Source of the DNA: Smallanthus sonchifolius
Taxonomy: Eukaryota; Streptophyta; Magnoliopsida; Asterales; Asteraceae
Length of the DNA: 64,000 nucleotides
Assembly (NCBI GenBank): GCA_023525975.1
Contig: CM042021.1
Coordinates: 103,833,501-103,897,500, forward strand
Direction: 5' to 3'
Every line of letters starts with the position of its first letter. Position 1 is the first letter of the stretch. This document shows positions 27,537 through 39,961 of the stretch, piece by piece. A program made the translations under genes and the position numbers. The notes beneath the pieces were generated by a model. That model ran no database searches. It was not told where the DNA came from and was given only the letters and a program-made list of their open reading frames with translations.

Positions 27537-30500
27537 TGTCACACCCCCAATTTCAACTAACGGAATTTTACCGTTTGAGAAGTGACGAACCAGGATCTCA
27601 GACATTAGTTACTTTGAATGACACTACATGGGACTAAAATGAAAATATCATATCAATCAGAGTTTCAATGCGGAAGCGTAAGGAAAAGTAAATGCGCAAA
27701 ACGCACGGGCCCAAACCAAAAGTCCAAACGTCCAAACAAACCAAGTATAATACAAAATAATTCAAACAACATAAACAAGCATCAATCAAAATAGATGAAT
27801 CCCATTCATGCCCTAATGTGCACCTGTGCCTTATCTTAGCGACATGAGAAAACATGTAAGAAAATATGTCAACACGAGGTTGGTGAGTTCACAGGTTTCA
27901 ATATATAAATAAGCGTTTACCAGATTTATGATCATTCAATATGTATCTATAGGTAGCTAACTTATGTTCATGTTTAATTCAAGCGTTCGCAACCGAATCT
28001 GACTGTTTATTTATTTGCCTCCTGCCAGGTCTATCAACACTAGCGGTGTGAGTAGGCTAACATTTCACTCGTTCGATATCAAATCGAGTTAGCGCGACTA
28101 ACGCGGGTGGGATTTGTCAAACCCAATAATACTACTAAACATTACCTCGCTAAGATCCATATTAACGGTCCGATATAAGATGAGGACTTTCTGTGATAGC
28201 GTGTCATGCTTAGCTTTAACATCGATAACATACGAATTGCAAAATCTCAAAGTAGTTTAATCATGTTTTCTCCCCCAAGTTAAAACAGTAAAAAAGGGCC
28301 GTGAAAACTCACCTGTGTTGCGTTGTAGGTAGTATCACGCAAAGAATAAGTTGGAACCACGAGTGTAAGTCTCAAAAGACTTACGAATGCCCTAAAATTA
28401 TAAACACATAAATTTAGGGATAATAATGGGAATTGTGACAATGACACGGAAGATTAGAACATCTTAAAACATTCTAAGGATTAACGGGTAGACGAACGTG
28501 TCTACGGAAACATCGGTTTCTTAATATAATAAATTAAAAATCAAAGCGTTACGTGTCGAACATTAATAACGACTAATGTTAAATAAATAAATTAATTAAT
28601 AAATTCGTACATCAAAGTCGTTTACAAAAGTTAGGAAAATAATATAATTAAATATATTATTTTTAGGTTCGTAGGATTAACTAAATAATCATTAGTGGCA
28701 AAAATAATAAATATATTATTTTTATTCGAGGTAAGGAACACGAGTAAATAAAATAACAATTATATTATTAAATAGTTTAAAACTTCCCACGAGGTATAAA
28801 ACGATACGAAATAATATATATATATATATATATATATATTATTTAATAGGATTAGTCACGGGTTGAAAATAATATAAACATATTATTTCATACGAAGTTA
28901 CAATTTAACTATAATATAAACATATTATTTTTAAAAGTGGTAATAATATAAAAATGGGTTAATAATTCAAACCCGAGCCTACGGGTTGTTTTTCGGGCTA
29001 AAACACTTTTATATATTAATATAATAATATCGGGATAGGTTAAATATTAAAATAATAGTTTAAAATAATAAAAATGCCAAAAACAGGGGAGGGAGACTCG
29101 AACCGGGGTCTCCTCCCTGTTTGGACATGAGTTTAACCAGTCCGCCCGCTAGGGTCATCGCGATATCAGTCGGACTGAAATGGTTTTAACATAACGATAC
29201 GCTGTGTTCTCCCCCCCCCCCCCCCGTCGTAACCGAGCCATAACAAGTCCCAAAACCCCCTGATTCGGTCACGATTGGTAAAACAAGTTTAGGGTTTTGT
29301 TTATCAAGGGTTGGCGAATTCGTGGGTGGAATTAATTGCAAAAACAACAAGTATCGAATCGTTTATTTACCGTTTGAATATCGAAACCCTAGAATTTGAA
29401 CTCCAAATCGATTTGCTTAATTCTAATAATGAAAGGGTTTGAATTTATGGGGCTATTGATGATTGAGGGTTTTCGAATCTACTCATATGGTTTAATTAGA
29501 TTTAAACTGAGTTTAGGATTGAGTTCGACTAAACTGGATTCGCGAAGAACCCTAGATTTCGGTTTCGTTTAATTCGATGTTATAAGATTTCAAAAGGTTA
29601 GGGCTTTCAAAGACTTGATGATGGCGAGTCTATCTATATAGTTTAATTGGATTTATATTGTGTCTAGGGTATGGCTCGATTAAATCCGGATGTATATGAA
29701 CCCTAAAATCAGTACATGATAAATTCGATAATGTAACCCCGAATTGATAAGGGGGTTTTGATCTAGACACTTAAACGAAACCAGGGATGTAAATGATTAC
29801 CAGAATGATGCTCGAATTGATGGTGTTCGATTAAACAGACTTCGACTGTGAATAGCTTTAGCTCCGACGACTGTAACTACTCCTCCAGTCAAATTGGTGT
29901 ATGAAACAGCTTCTGAGGAATACGTCTAGCGTGCGCAGGGTTAGATTTGAGAGAGTAACGATTACAAAGAACGAATTTGATGTGTATATGATGATAGTCG
30001 ACGGTTTCGAGTTAAATGTTCATTATTTGAGTTTAATTCAAATTAATGTCCGCGTTTAATGTGTTAATGATGATTGTAAATGGTTTAATCGTGAGGAACG
30101 GTTACAAACTCAACAGAGATCGATCATGGGCGTTTGAATTTGGTTAAAACCATGCGTTTGACTTTTAAAGTCAACCAAAATAAGGAATGAGTTATTTACA
30201 GGTTTAGTCCCTGTGGTTTCATGTTCTTAAGTTCGGAATTAGGCAGAATTGGTCCTTGTAGTTTGAATTTGGTTATCTATATGGTTAGTTTGACTATCAA
30301 AAGTCAACAAGACTTAGATCTTTTGATTTTGACTTTACAAAGTCAAATAGAATTGAGTTTAGGCTAATTACACAAGTAGTCCTTGTAATTAGGGTTTGAA
30401 AAATGACAGAAGTAGTCCCTGGGTTTTGAGTTAAGTTAATTAAGTTAACTTTAACTGGATTAGGTTAACGGAGTTAACCTGGAAAGTTCGGATTGTCACA
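27537..30500 (-). repeat. Gypsy-B 3' LTR (2,964 bp)
   Basis: Begins TGTCACACCCCCAATTTC and ends GGATTGTCACA in window orientation. It contains a tRNA-like module (29085-29155), an (AT)n tract (about 28813-28838), a C homopolymer (29211-29225) and TA-rich repeats. It differs from the other LTR by scattered substitutions and by about 230 bp (about 28630-28845) missing there. Confidence 0.93.
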
Positions 30501-30605
30501 TCATCCCCTAGTTGAAAGAATTTTCGTCCCGTAAATTAACTAAAATTTTTTTTTCGGGATATCACATCATCCTCTAGTTGAAAGAATTTTCGTCGCGAAA
30601 ATTAA
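30501..30605 (-). promoter_or_regulatory. Gypsy-B polypurine tract, duplicated
   Basis: Read on the minus strand, CAACTAGGGGATGA precedes the LTR. The window phrase ATCACATCATCCYCTAGTTGAAAG occurs twice, at about 30494-30518 and 30560-30584, so the LTR edge plus PPT is partly duplicated 66 bp inside. Confidence 0.65.
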
Positions 30606-30613
30606 ATAGTATC

Positions 30614-33600
30614 TTAAGAATTTGACACGGAGTGTTTGAACAGATTAGGATATTTGCGCATCATCTGATCCTCGCACTCCCACGTGAATTTCGGTCCGCG
30701 TTTCGAGTTCCAACAAACTCTGACAATAGGGATTTTACTATGCTTTAATGTTTTGACTTCCCTATCCATAATTTCCATGGGTTCTTCGATGAAACGCAAT
30801 TGTTCATCAATGTGTAGTTCCTCAAGAGGAACCGCGAGAGACTCGTCTGCTAGACATTTCTTCAAATTTGAGATGTGAAAGACGTTGTGTACACCACTAA
30901 GTCCTTCATGTAAGTCCAGTTGATACGCTACTGGTCCGATTCTCTTCATTGTCTTGAATGGTCCAACATAACGAGGATTCAGTTTGCCTCGTTTCCCAAA
31001 ACGAATGACACCCTTTCAAGGTAAAACTTTTAACAAGACCATATCCCCTACTTGAAATTCTAACGGTTTACGACGCTTATCGGCATAGCTCTTTTGAGGA
31101 TCACGAGCCGCTGCCATACGGTTTCTAATTTGAATGATTTTCTCAGAAGTTTCAAGTACGAGTTCAGGACCTGTAAGTTGACTATCCCCAACTTCGGCCC
31201 AACAAATAGGAGAACGGCATTTCCATCCATATAGTGCTTCAAATGGAGCTGCCTTGATGCTAGTGTGATAACTGTTGTTGTAAGAGAACTCTACCAACGG
31301 TAGGTGAGACTCCCAAGTGTTACCGAAATCGATCACACAAGCTCGTAGCATGTCCTCCAGAGTTTGGATAGTACGTTATGTATGGCCATCAGTCTGAGGA
31401 TGGTATGCTGTGCTCATATCTAGACGCGTGCCTAAAGCTTTATGTAACGACTGCCAAAAACGAGAAGTGAATCGTGCATCACGATCCGAAATGATGGAGA
31501 TTGGCACCCCATGCCGAGAGACTACCTCTTTTAAGTAAGTACGAGTAAGCTTATCCATTTTGTTGGTTTCCTTGATTGCTAAGAAGTGAGTGGACTTTGT
31601 TAAACGGTCAACAATTACCCAAATGGTATCACATCCGGTAGGAGTTCGTGGCAATTTTGTAAAAAAGTCCATGGAGATTTGTTCCCATTTCCACATGGGA
31701 ATTTCTGGTTGTTGGAGAAGACCGGATGGCTTTTGATATTCAACTTTGACCTTCGTGCAAGTCAGACACTTACTCACATAGGTTGCTATATCGGCCTTCA
31801 TCTTCGGCCACCAATATAGCACTTTTAGATCATGGTACATCTTGTCAGAACCTGGATGTATAGAGTAACGAGATTTATGAGCCTCATCCATGACTAGTTC
31901 CCATAGGTTTTCGAATACTGGAACCCATATTCGCTCGACGAAGTAGCGAATACCGTCAGATTTGACCTCGAGTTGTGCTTCAATATCGCGTGTACCTTCC
32001 AGCGGTAGGTTTTCCTCCTTAAGGGCTTCGAGTTGAGCACTACGGATTTTGTCAGGTAATCCGGGGTGAATAGTAAGCTGTAATGCTCGAACTCGTTTGG
32101 GTTTCGTTTCCTTTCGACTTAGGGCATCAATTACACTGTTAGCTTTACCCGGGTGATACAGGATCGCACAGTCATAATCATTCAAGAGTTCGACCCAACG
32201 ACGCTGTCGCATGTTCAACTATTTCTGTTCGAAGATGGGCTGAAGACTCTTGTGATCGGGGTAGATGGTGCATTTGGTACCGTACAAGTAATGTCTCCAT
32301 ATCTTAAGTGCGAAAACTACAGCTCCCAACTCTAAGTCATGAGTGGTGTAGTTTTTCTCGTGAACCTTTAGTTGACGCGAAGCATACGCGATCACCTTTT
32401 CTCGTTGCATTAACACACAACCTAGACCCTGAATAGACGCGTCACAATACACCACAAAATCATTCGTTCCTTCCGGAAGAGCTAGAATAGGTGCACTGCA
32501 AAGTTTCTGCTTAAGATGTTGGAATGCTGACTCTTGGTTATCGCCCCAGTTATAGGCTTTACTTTTTTGAGCTAAGGTAGTGAGAGGTTGTGCAATTTTT
32601 GAAAATCCCTCAATGAATCGACGGTAACAACCAGCCAATCCAAGAAATTGTCGCACCTCAGTCGGAGTCGTCGGTGCTGCCCAATTCTTGATGGCTTCTA
32701 TCTTTGATGGGTCGACAAGTATTCCTTTCTCGTTAACCACATGTCCTAAGAATTGAACCTCCTGGATCCAAAATTCACACTTGGAAAACTTAGCATATAG
32801 TTGCTCCCTTTTAAGTAATTCCAAAATTAGGCGTAGATGTTCCTCCTTGTTCTTGGAATAAATGAGAATGTCGTCGATGAAAACGATGACGAATTGATCA
32901 AGGTAAGGCTTACACACACTGTTCATGAGGTCCATGAATACCGCAGGTACGTTGGTTAATCCGAAAGGCATGACCATAAATTCATAGTGGCCGTACCTTG
33001 TCCTGAAAGCAGTCTTAGAGATATCTTCATCTCGGACTCTCAATTTATGGTAGCCGGACCTAAGATCTATCTTGGAATAGAAACTTGATCCTTGGAGTTG
33101 ATCAAATAGGTCATCTATACGAGGCAAAGGATAACGATTCTTGATTGTGACCTTATTCAGTTCACGGTAGTCGATACACATACGGAAGGTTCCGTCCTTC
33201 TTCTTTACGAACAGGACTGGAGCTCCCCCATGGCGATGAGCTAGGTCGGATGAAACCTTTATCCAATAATTCCTGTAACTGAGTAAATAGCTCTTGCAAT
33301 TCACTAGGTGCAAGTTTGTAAGGTGCCCGAGAAATCGGTGTCGCTCCGGGTGCTAGATCAATTTGAAATTCCACTTGACGGTGTGGTGGCAGACCAGGCA
33401 GATACTCGAGAAATACTTCTAAAAATTCACGAACGACGGGAATATCCTCAATATTTTTCTCTTCTGACGACTGCTCAGCAACGAGAGCCAAAATAGCAGT
33501 ATGCCCTTTTTTAAGGCATTTATGTGCTTTCATAAAGGATATGATGCCCATGACTGCACCAACCTTTTCGCCCTGAACGGAAAGAGTTTCTCCACTCGAG

Positions 33601-33776
33601 AGAGGGATGCGAACAATTTTCTCGCGACAGATGATTTCAGCTTGGTTTTTAGATAACCAATCCATGCCGACAATTACATCAAAATTACCAAGTGTGACCG
33701 TCATAAGGTCGATATCAAGTATATGTCTAGCTAGCTCAAGCTTACATCCCTTAAGAATGTGAGTTGCTTCAATTAT
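30614..33776 (-). pseudogene. Gypsy-B pol, left full-length copy
   Basis: Protease end, RT, RNase H, integrase and chromodomain can be followed on the minus strand from 33776 to 30614, but broken. A stop (TAA for Gln) lies at 33777-33779. A frameshift is near 33230, where this copy has CCCCC and the right copy CCCC. Stops follow at about 32216-32218 before LNMRQRRW, at about 31373-31375 after TDGHT, and TGA in place of the Trp before KGVIRF near 31015. RT motifs: FVKKKDGTFRMCIDYRELN and FIDD. The C-terminus, TWECEDQMMRKYPNLF, is chromodomain-like. Clearly dead. Confidence 0.9.
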
Positions 33777-35258
33777 TTAGCCATCAGCTATCTCTATTAT
33801 ATACTTAGCTTCTAACAGAGTTGGAGTTCCTTTTATCATATCACTAAGTTTCTTAGATATAAAACTCTTATCAACACCGGTGTCAAAAAGGACAGAAGCA
33901 AAGTAATTATTTAAGAGGAACTTACCGGTGACCATATTATGATCATAACGAGCTTCTCCGGATCCTAGAACGAAGGCTCGTCCCTTCGCACCATTTCCTC
34001 CACCATTGTCGTTGTTACCACCATTGCCATTGTTATTCTGGTTAGGGTTGTCGTTTCCAATACCCCCTTTCTTCAATTGAGGACAATTCTTCCGAATATG
34101 TCCCTCCTTTCCACACTCAAAACAACCCTTTGTAAATCTAGGCTGTTGAGAAGTCTGCTTGGCTTGTAATTCACCCCTACAATCTTTGGCAGCATGACCT
34201 ATTTTGCCACACCGCTGACAACGGTTGCAAAACCCTAAGTGATGGAAGTTGCACTTGTTACACTTAGGAGATTTTCCCGTGTAACAACCCTGATTTTGAC
34301 CTAAAGAGGTCGACTGGTTGAAGTTCTTAGCAAGCTCAAACTTACGATGCTGCTGCTGCGGTTGATTAAGCTGGGGTTGGTTGAATTGGGGTCCTTTGGA
34401 GTTGGAGTGAGTGTTGGAGTGGTGGTCAAACTTGCTCTTGTGATTGTCGGTGGATTTAGAGACCGAACCCCTCGGAGGTAGAGTCCCTTGAGTCACCGCT
34501 TGATCGGTTAACTTATGGGCAAGTCGGATAGTTTGCTCGATAGTAGTAGGGTTGGATGATGTCACCATACTTTGTATCTGAGGCACTTGGCCTCCAATAT
34601 ATAGTTCAATTCTCATGTAATCAGGGGTCACCATATGCAGGCACATAGTAGCAAGCTCATGTGAACGCGTGGTATAAAGTTCAATTTCAGAACCCTCCAT
34701 CTTTAGGTTCCAGAATTCTCCCTCTAACTTCTGAATTTCATCGCGAGGACAATACTCCTCCTTCATCATTGATTTAAACTCCTCCCATGGGAGTCCATTT
34801 GCCATGGCCAGACCCAAAATCTGGACCTGGGCGTTCCACCATGTGAGAGCCGGGCCCTCCAAAGTTCCAGCGGCGAACTTGACCTGATTAGCCACTGGGA
34901 AGTTGCACATGCAATCACTGATTTTACTTTCTTGAACCAACGAAGTAGTCCGACAGCTCCTTCCGCTCCACTAAAGGTGTGGGGCTTACAATCCATGAAT
35001 GCCTTGAAGGTGTAGGCTGGTTGCGGGTTTTGCGGGCCTTGAGTCAGAAACAAAATAGGATTGGGATTTTAGAGTTTAGGACAAGCTTTTTAAGAGATGA
35101 ATTGACATCATTAGTCAATAGCTAAAGCATTTACCTGCAGCATTCTGTGATGCTAGAGCCTAGGCCACACTATCGTTTATTAGTGTCGCTAGCTCCGCTG
35201 CTGTCATGTTAATGGTACCTCGGCCACCAGCACGACCTCCACGTCCTCTTCCTCACAT
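33777..35258 (-). pseudogene. Gypsy-B gag, left copy
   Basis: The gag core (LTWWNAQ, EFWNLKMEG), zinc knuckles (CQRCGKIGHAAKDC, CFECGKEGHIRKNC) and a protease motif VLFDTG with Val for the following Ala are visible. An ATG at 35258 is directly followed by TGA. A Gly/Arg-rich stretch and NMTAAELATLINDS follow. Then comes a stretch with intron-like borders (GTAAATG at about 35134, AG near 35040), the segment PAYTFKAFMDCKPHTFSG, and a frame change near 34930 that both copies share. This copy also has a TAG in the SVAEALAS stretch. Confidence 0.85.
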
Positions 35259-35510
35259 GATTCTTCACATTCACAAATACAAAACAATGAGAAATATATC
35301 GCATATTAAACATTATTTATGTACGAGTAAAGAAATACAACATCTAATATTTTGAAAATTAAATAAATTGTAAGGCTACAAAATAAATAACTCAAACATT
35401 AAACTTCTCATGCTTTTATTGAATGTGAACGACCATACCCAACTAGGTTTGAAAAGAGAAATAACAAAAGCAAAACATGCATGAAAAGGGAAGATAGAAT
35501 AGGAAGATCA

Positions 35511-36213
35511 TCAAACATCTTCGTCATCAGAAGAAACATATGATTGTGCATCATCGATCTCCACTGGTTCCTCCTCAGGTGGCTCCTCCTCCAAGGGCTC
35601 ATCCTCAAAGGGCTCCTCTTCGAAGGGCTCTTCCTCGAAGGTCTCCTCCTCGCCATCAGAAAGTGGAATCTCTTCAGGAAATAGGGCTGCTTGCAGTTGG
35701 GCTTCCAAGTGAGTCACCCTCTCTTGAAGACCTTCAGCAGTATGGTTTGCTACATGTAGCTGAGCTTCCAGAGCAGCCACTCTCTCCAGAACTCCTTCCA
35801 TATCATCGTCTGAGGTGTCCACCCTCGTCTCCAAATGTGTCACCCGGTCCACCAAGACGTTATGGACTTGATCCGTTACTGCTAGTTCAGCAGTCAAAAG
35901 CTCTATCCCTACCTTATTCTCCTCTATTTGAGACTCTCTCTTCATAATGTCAGGTATCTCATTAGTAGCATATTTCACAATACTCAACTCCCTAGACATG
36001 TAAAATACAAAGGCTACAAAAGCTTGTTCCATAGTACATGGCAAGCTAGGTAAGGTAGATGATGAGGAAGCAGAACCAAAGTAAGGTGATGGGACATTTC
36101 CCATTTCGATCCATCTTTGGATCATTTGTGGGTATGCGTTCCAATTGCGAGCAGGATTCATTGCTTGCGCGCTGCTTGTTTCCCCCTGGTCAACTAAATA
36201 GTCACTGGAACTA
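35511..36213 (-). pseudogene. Gypsy-B extra coiled-coil acidic ORF, left copy
   Basis: About 234 codons upstream of gag. A Ser/Pro region is followed by a segment rich in heptads with repeats (ERVTHLEAQL, ERVAALEAQL), and then a Glu-rich run of (E/F/D)EEEP units before SSDDEDV-stop. It predicts a coiled-coil protein with an acidic tail. Its 5' end is replaced by the truncated Copia-2 LTR, whose sequence gives the open frame a false N-terminus. I know of no function; similar extra ORFs occur before gag in some plant chromoviruses. Confidence 0.75.
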
Positions 36214-36425
36214 TGTAGGATCGTGAAATTACAAGATGGTTCTGTTCTTAGTTGAGATTGGCGGAAACAATAACAACTACACAATTACAATCGAGTACAC
36301 AGAAAGAATACTGATAAGAACACTGTTGTATTAAGCTTAGTGAATAAACGATTACAAATGAAAACTCAGTTAAGAAGCACACTTACAATGAAGTGTTTAC
36401 ACAGTATTTATACTAACTTAGAATC
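36214..36425 (-). repeat. Truncated Copia-2 LTR copy
   Basis: Matches the first 212 bp of the LTR at 39962-40623 (TGTAGGATCGTG... to ...CTTAGAATC) and then stops abruptly at filler DNA. It is the right edge of the left duplication unit. Confidence 0.93.
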
Positions 36426-36440
36426 TCAAAGTAGTTTAGA

Positions 36441-37122
36441 ATCTTTGATGGGTCGACATGTATTCCTTTCTCGTTAACCACATGTCCTAAGAATTAAACC
36501 TCCCGGATCCAAAATTCACACTTGGAAAACTTAGCATATAGTTGCTCCCTTTTAAGTAATTCCAAAATTAGTCGTAGATGTTCCTCACGTTCCTCCTTGT
36601 TCTTGGAATAAATGAGAATGTCGTCGATGAAAACGATGACGAATTGATCAAGGTAAGGCTTACACACATGGTTCATAAGGTCCATGAATACCGCAGGTGC
36701 GTTGGTTATTCTGAAACGCATGACCATAAATTCAAAGTGGTCGTACTTGTCCTGAAAGCAGTCTTAGAGATATCTTCATCTCAGACTCTCAATTGATGGT
36801 AGCCGGACCTAAGATCTATCTTGGAAAAGAATCTTGATCCTTGGAGTTGATCAAATAGGTCATCTATACGAGGCAAAGGATAACGATTCTTGATTGTGAC
36901 CTTATTCAGTTCACGGTAGTCGATACACATACGGAAGGTTCCGTCCTTCTTCTTGACGAACAGGACTGGAGCTCCCCATGGCGATGAGCTAGGTCGGATG
37001 AAACCTTTATCCAACAATTCCTGTAACTGAGTAAATAGCTCTTGCAATTCACTTGGTGCCAGTCTGTAAGGTGCCCGAGCAATCGGTGCCGCTCCGGGTG
37101 CTAGATCGATTTGAAATTCCAC
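36441..37122 (-). pseudogene. Gypsy-B RT fragment, right copy
   Basis: Starts abruptly in the middle of RT (ATCTTTGATGGGTCGAC), with frames for FIDD and IDYRELN, and continues into protease. The 3' half of pol is absent because the duplication begins here. A TAA at the PR-RT link near 37123 and a frame change near 36745 are unique to this copy. Confidence 0.88.
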
Positions 37123-39006
37123 TTAACGGTGTGGTGGCAGACCAAGCAGATCCTCGAGAAATACTTCTAAAAATTCATGAACGACAGGAATATCCTCAAT
37201 CTTTTTCTCTTCTGATGACTGCTCAGTAACGAGAGCCAAAATAGCAGTAGGCCCTTTTCGAAGGCATTTATGTGCTTTCATAAAGGATATGATGCCCATG
37301 AATGCACCAACCTTTTCTCCCTGAACGGAAAGAGTTTCTCCACTCAGGAGAGGGATGCGAACAATTTTCTCGCGACAGATGATTTCAGCTTGGTTTTTAG
37401 ATAACCAATCCATGCCGACAATTACATCAAAACTACCAAGTGTGACCGGCATAAGGTCGATATCAAGTATATGTCTAGCTAGCTCAAGCTTACATCCCTT
37501 AAGAATGTGAGTTACTTCAATTATTTGGCCATCAGCTATCTCTATTATATACTTAGCTTCTAACAGAGTTGGAGTTCCTTTTATCATATCACTAAGTTTC
37601 TTAGATATAAAACTCTTATCAGCACCGGTGTCAAAAAGGACAGAAGCAAAGTAATTATTTAAGAGGAACTTACCGGTGACCATATTATGATCATAACGAG
37701 CTTCTCCGGATCCTAGAACGAAGGCTCGTCCCTTCGCACCATTTCCTCCACCATTGTCATTGTTACCACCATTGCCATTGTTATTCTGGTTAGGGTTGTG
37801 GTTTCCATTACCCCCTTTCTTCAATTGAGGACAATTCTTTCGAATATGTCCCTCCTTTCCACACTCAAAACAACCCTTTGTAAATCTAGGCTGTTGAGAA
37901 GGCTGCTTGGCTTGTAATTCACCCCTACAATCTTTGGCAGCATGACCTATTTTGCCACACCGCTGACAACGGTTGCAAAACCCGAAGTGATGGAAGTTGC
38001 ACTTGTTACACTTAAGATATTTTCCCACGTAACCACCCTGATTTTGACCTGAAGAGGTCGACTGGTTGATGTTCTTAGCAGGCTCAAACTTACGATGCTG
38101 CTGCTGCGGTTGATTAAGCTGGAGTTGGTTGAATTGTGCTCCTTTGGAGTTGGAGTGAGTGTTGGAGTGGTGGTCAAACTTGCTCTTGTGATTGTCGGTG
38201 GATTTAGAGACCGAACCCCTCTGAGGTAGAGTCCCTTGAGTCACCGCCTGATCGGTTAACTTATGGGCAAGTCGGATAGTTTGCTTGATAGTAGTAGGGT
38301 TGGATGATGTCACCATACTTTGTATCTGAGGCACTAGGCCTCCAATATATAGTTCAATTCTCATGTAATCAGGGGTCACCATATGCAGGCACATAGTAGC
38401 AAGCTCATGTGAACGCGTGGTATAAAGTTCAATTTCAGAACCCTCCATCTTTAGGTTCCAGAATTCTCCCTCTAACTTCTGAATTTCATCATGAGGACAG
38501 TACTCCTCTTTCATCATTGATTTAAACTCCTCCCACGGGAGTCCATTTGCCATGGCCAGACCCAACATCTGGACCTGGGCGTTCCACCATGTGAGAGCCA
38601 GGCCCTCCAAAGTTCCAGCGGCGAACTTGACCTGATTAGCCACTGGGCAGTTGCACATGCAATCACTGATTCTACTTTCTCGAACCAACGAAGTAGTCCG
38701 ACAGCTCCTTCAGTTCCACTAAAGGTGTGGGGCTTACAATCCATGAATGCCTTGAAGGTGTAGGCTGGTTGCGGGTTTTGCGGGCCTTGAGTCAGACACA
38801 AAATAGGATTGGGATTTTAGAGTTTAGGACAAGCTTTTTAAGAAATGAATTGACATCATTAGTCAATAGCTAAAGCATTTACCTGCAGCATTCTGTGATG
38901 CTAGAGCCTCCGCCACACTATCGTTTATTAGTGTCGCTAGCTCGGCTGCCGTCATGTTAATGGTACCTCGGCCACCAGCACGACCTCCACGTCCTCTTCC
39001 TCACAT
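37123..39006 (-). pseudogene. Gypsy-B gag-protease, right copy
   Basis: As the left copy but better preserved: 521 codons (38688-37123) run from gag core through zinc knuckles into protease (VLFDTGADKSF, IVGMDWL). The gag/PR link is open here, with CAA where the left copy has TAA. The ATG-TGA at 39006-39001 and the frame change near 38680 are shared with the left copy, so they predate the duplication. Confidence 0.88.
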
Positions 39007-39258
39007 GATTCTTCACATTCACAAATACAAAACAATGAGAAATATATCGCATATTAAACATTATTTATGTACGAGTAAAGAAATACAACATCTAATATTT
39101 TGAAAATTAAATAAATTGTAAGGCTACAAAATAAATAACTCAAACATTAAACTTCTCATGATTTTATTGAATGTGAACGACCTTACCCATCTAGGTTTGA
39201 AAAGAGAAATAACAAAAGCAAAACATGCATGAAAAGGGAAGATAGAATAGGAAGATCA

Positions 39259-39961
39259 TCAAACATCTTCGTCATCAGAAGAAACATATGATTGTGCATC
39301 ATCGATCTCCACTGGTTCCTCCTCAGGTGGCTCCTCCTCCAAGGGCTCATCCTCAAAGGGCTCCTCCTCGAAAGGCTCTTCCTCGAAGGGCTCCTCCTCG
39401 CCATCAGAAAGTAGAATCTCTTCAGGAAATAGGGCTGCTTGCAGTTGGGCTTCCAAGTGAGTCACCCTCTCTTGAAGACCTTCAGCAGTATGGTTTGCTA
39501 CATGTAGCTGAGCTTCCAGAGCAGCCACTCTCTCCAGAACTCCTTCCATATCATCGTCCGAGGTGTCCACCCTCGTCTCCAAATGTGTCACCCGGTCCAC
39601 CAAGACGTTATGGACTTGATCCGTTACTGCTAGTTCAGCAGTCAAAAGCTCTATCCCTACCTTATTCTCCTCTATTTGAGACTCTCTCTTCAGAATGTCA
39701 GGTATCTCATCAGTAGCATATTTCACAATACTCAACTCCCTAGACATGTAAAATACAAAGGCTGCAAAAGCTTGTTCCATAGTGCATGGCAAGCTAGGTA
39801 AGGTAAATGATGAGGAAGCAGAACCAAAGTAAGGTGATGGGACATTTCCAATTTCGATCCATCTTTGGATCATTTGTGGGTATGCGTTCCAATTGTGAGC
39901 AGGATTCATTGCTTGCGCGCTGCTTGTTTCCCCCTGGTCAACTGAATAGTCACTGGAACTA
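39259..39961 (-). pseudogene. Gypsy-B coiled-coil ORF, right copy (3' part)
   Basis: The same coiled-coil and Glu-rich protein as 35511-36213. Its natural 5' part lies beyond Copia-2 at 49218-49133 (ATG 49218, a Pro/Ser-rich start and a PKRRR basic patch, possibly nuclear targeting). The reading frame is continuous across the insertion when Copia-2 and one target copy are removed. So the insertion split a single ORF of about 262 codons. Confidence 0.78.

Larger units (their letters stand above)
32700..36425. repeat. Tandem duplication, left unit
   Basis: 3,726 bp, nearly identical to 36441-40173. It runs from the middle of RT through PR, gag and the coiled-coil ORF into the first ~212 bp of the Copia-2 LTR. 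The presence of Copia-2 sequence dates the duplication after Copia-2 insertion. The units are separated by a 15-bp filler (36426-36440). Confidence 0.92.

Noticed and set aside
35540..35947. Pro/Arg-rich plus-strand frame (also 39288-39716)
   Set aside because: It is the antisense of the Glu-rich coiled-coil ORF of Gypsy-B, whose low complexity keeps the opposite strand open.
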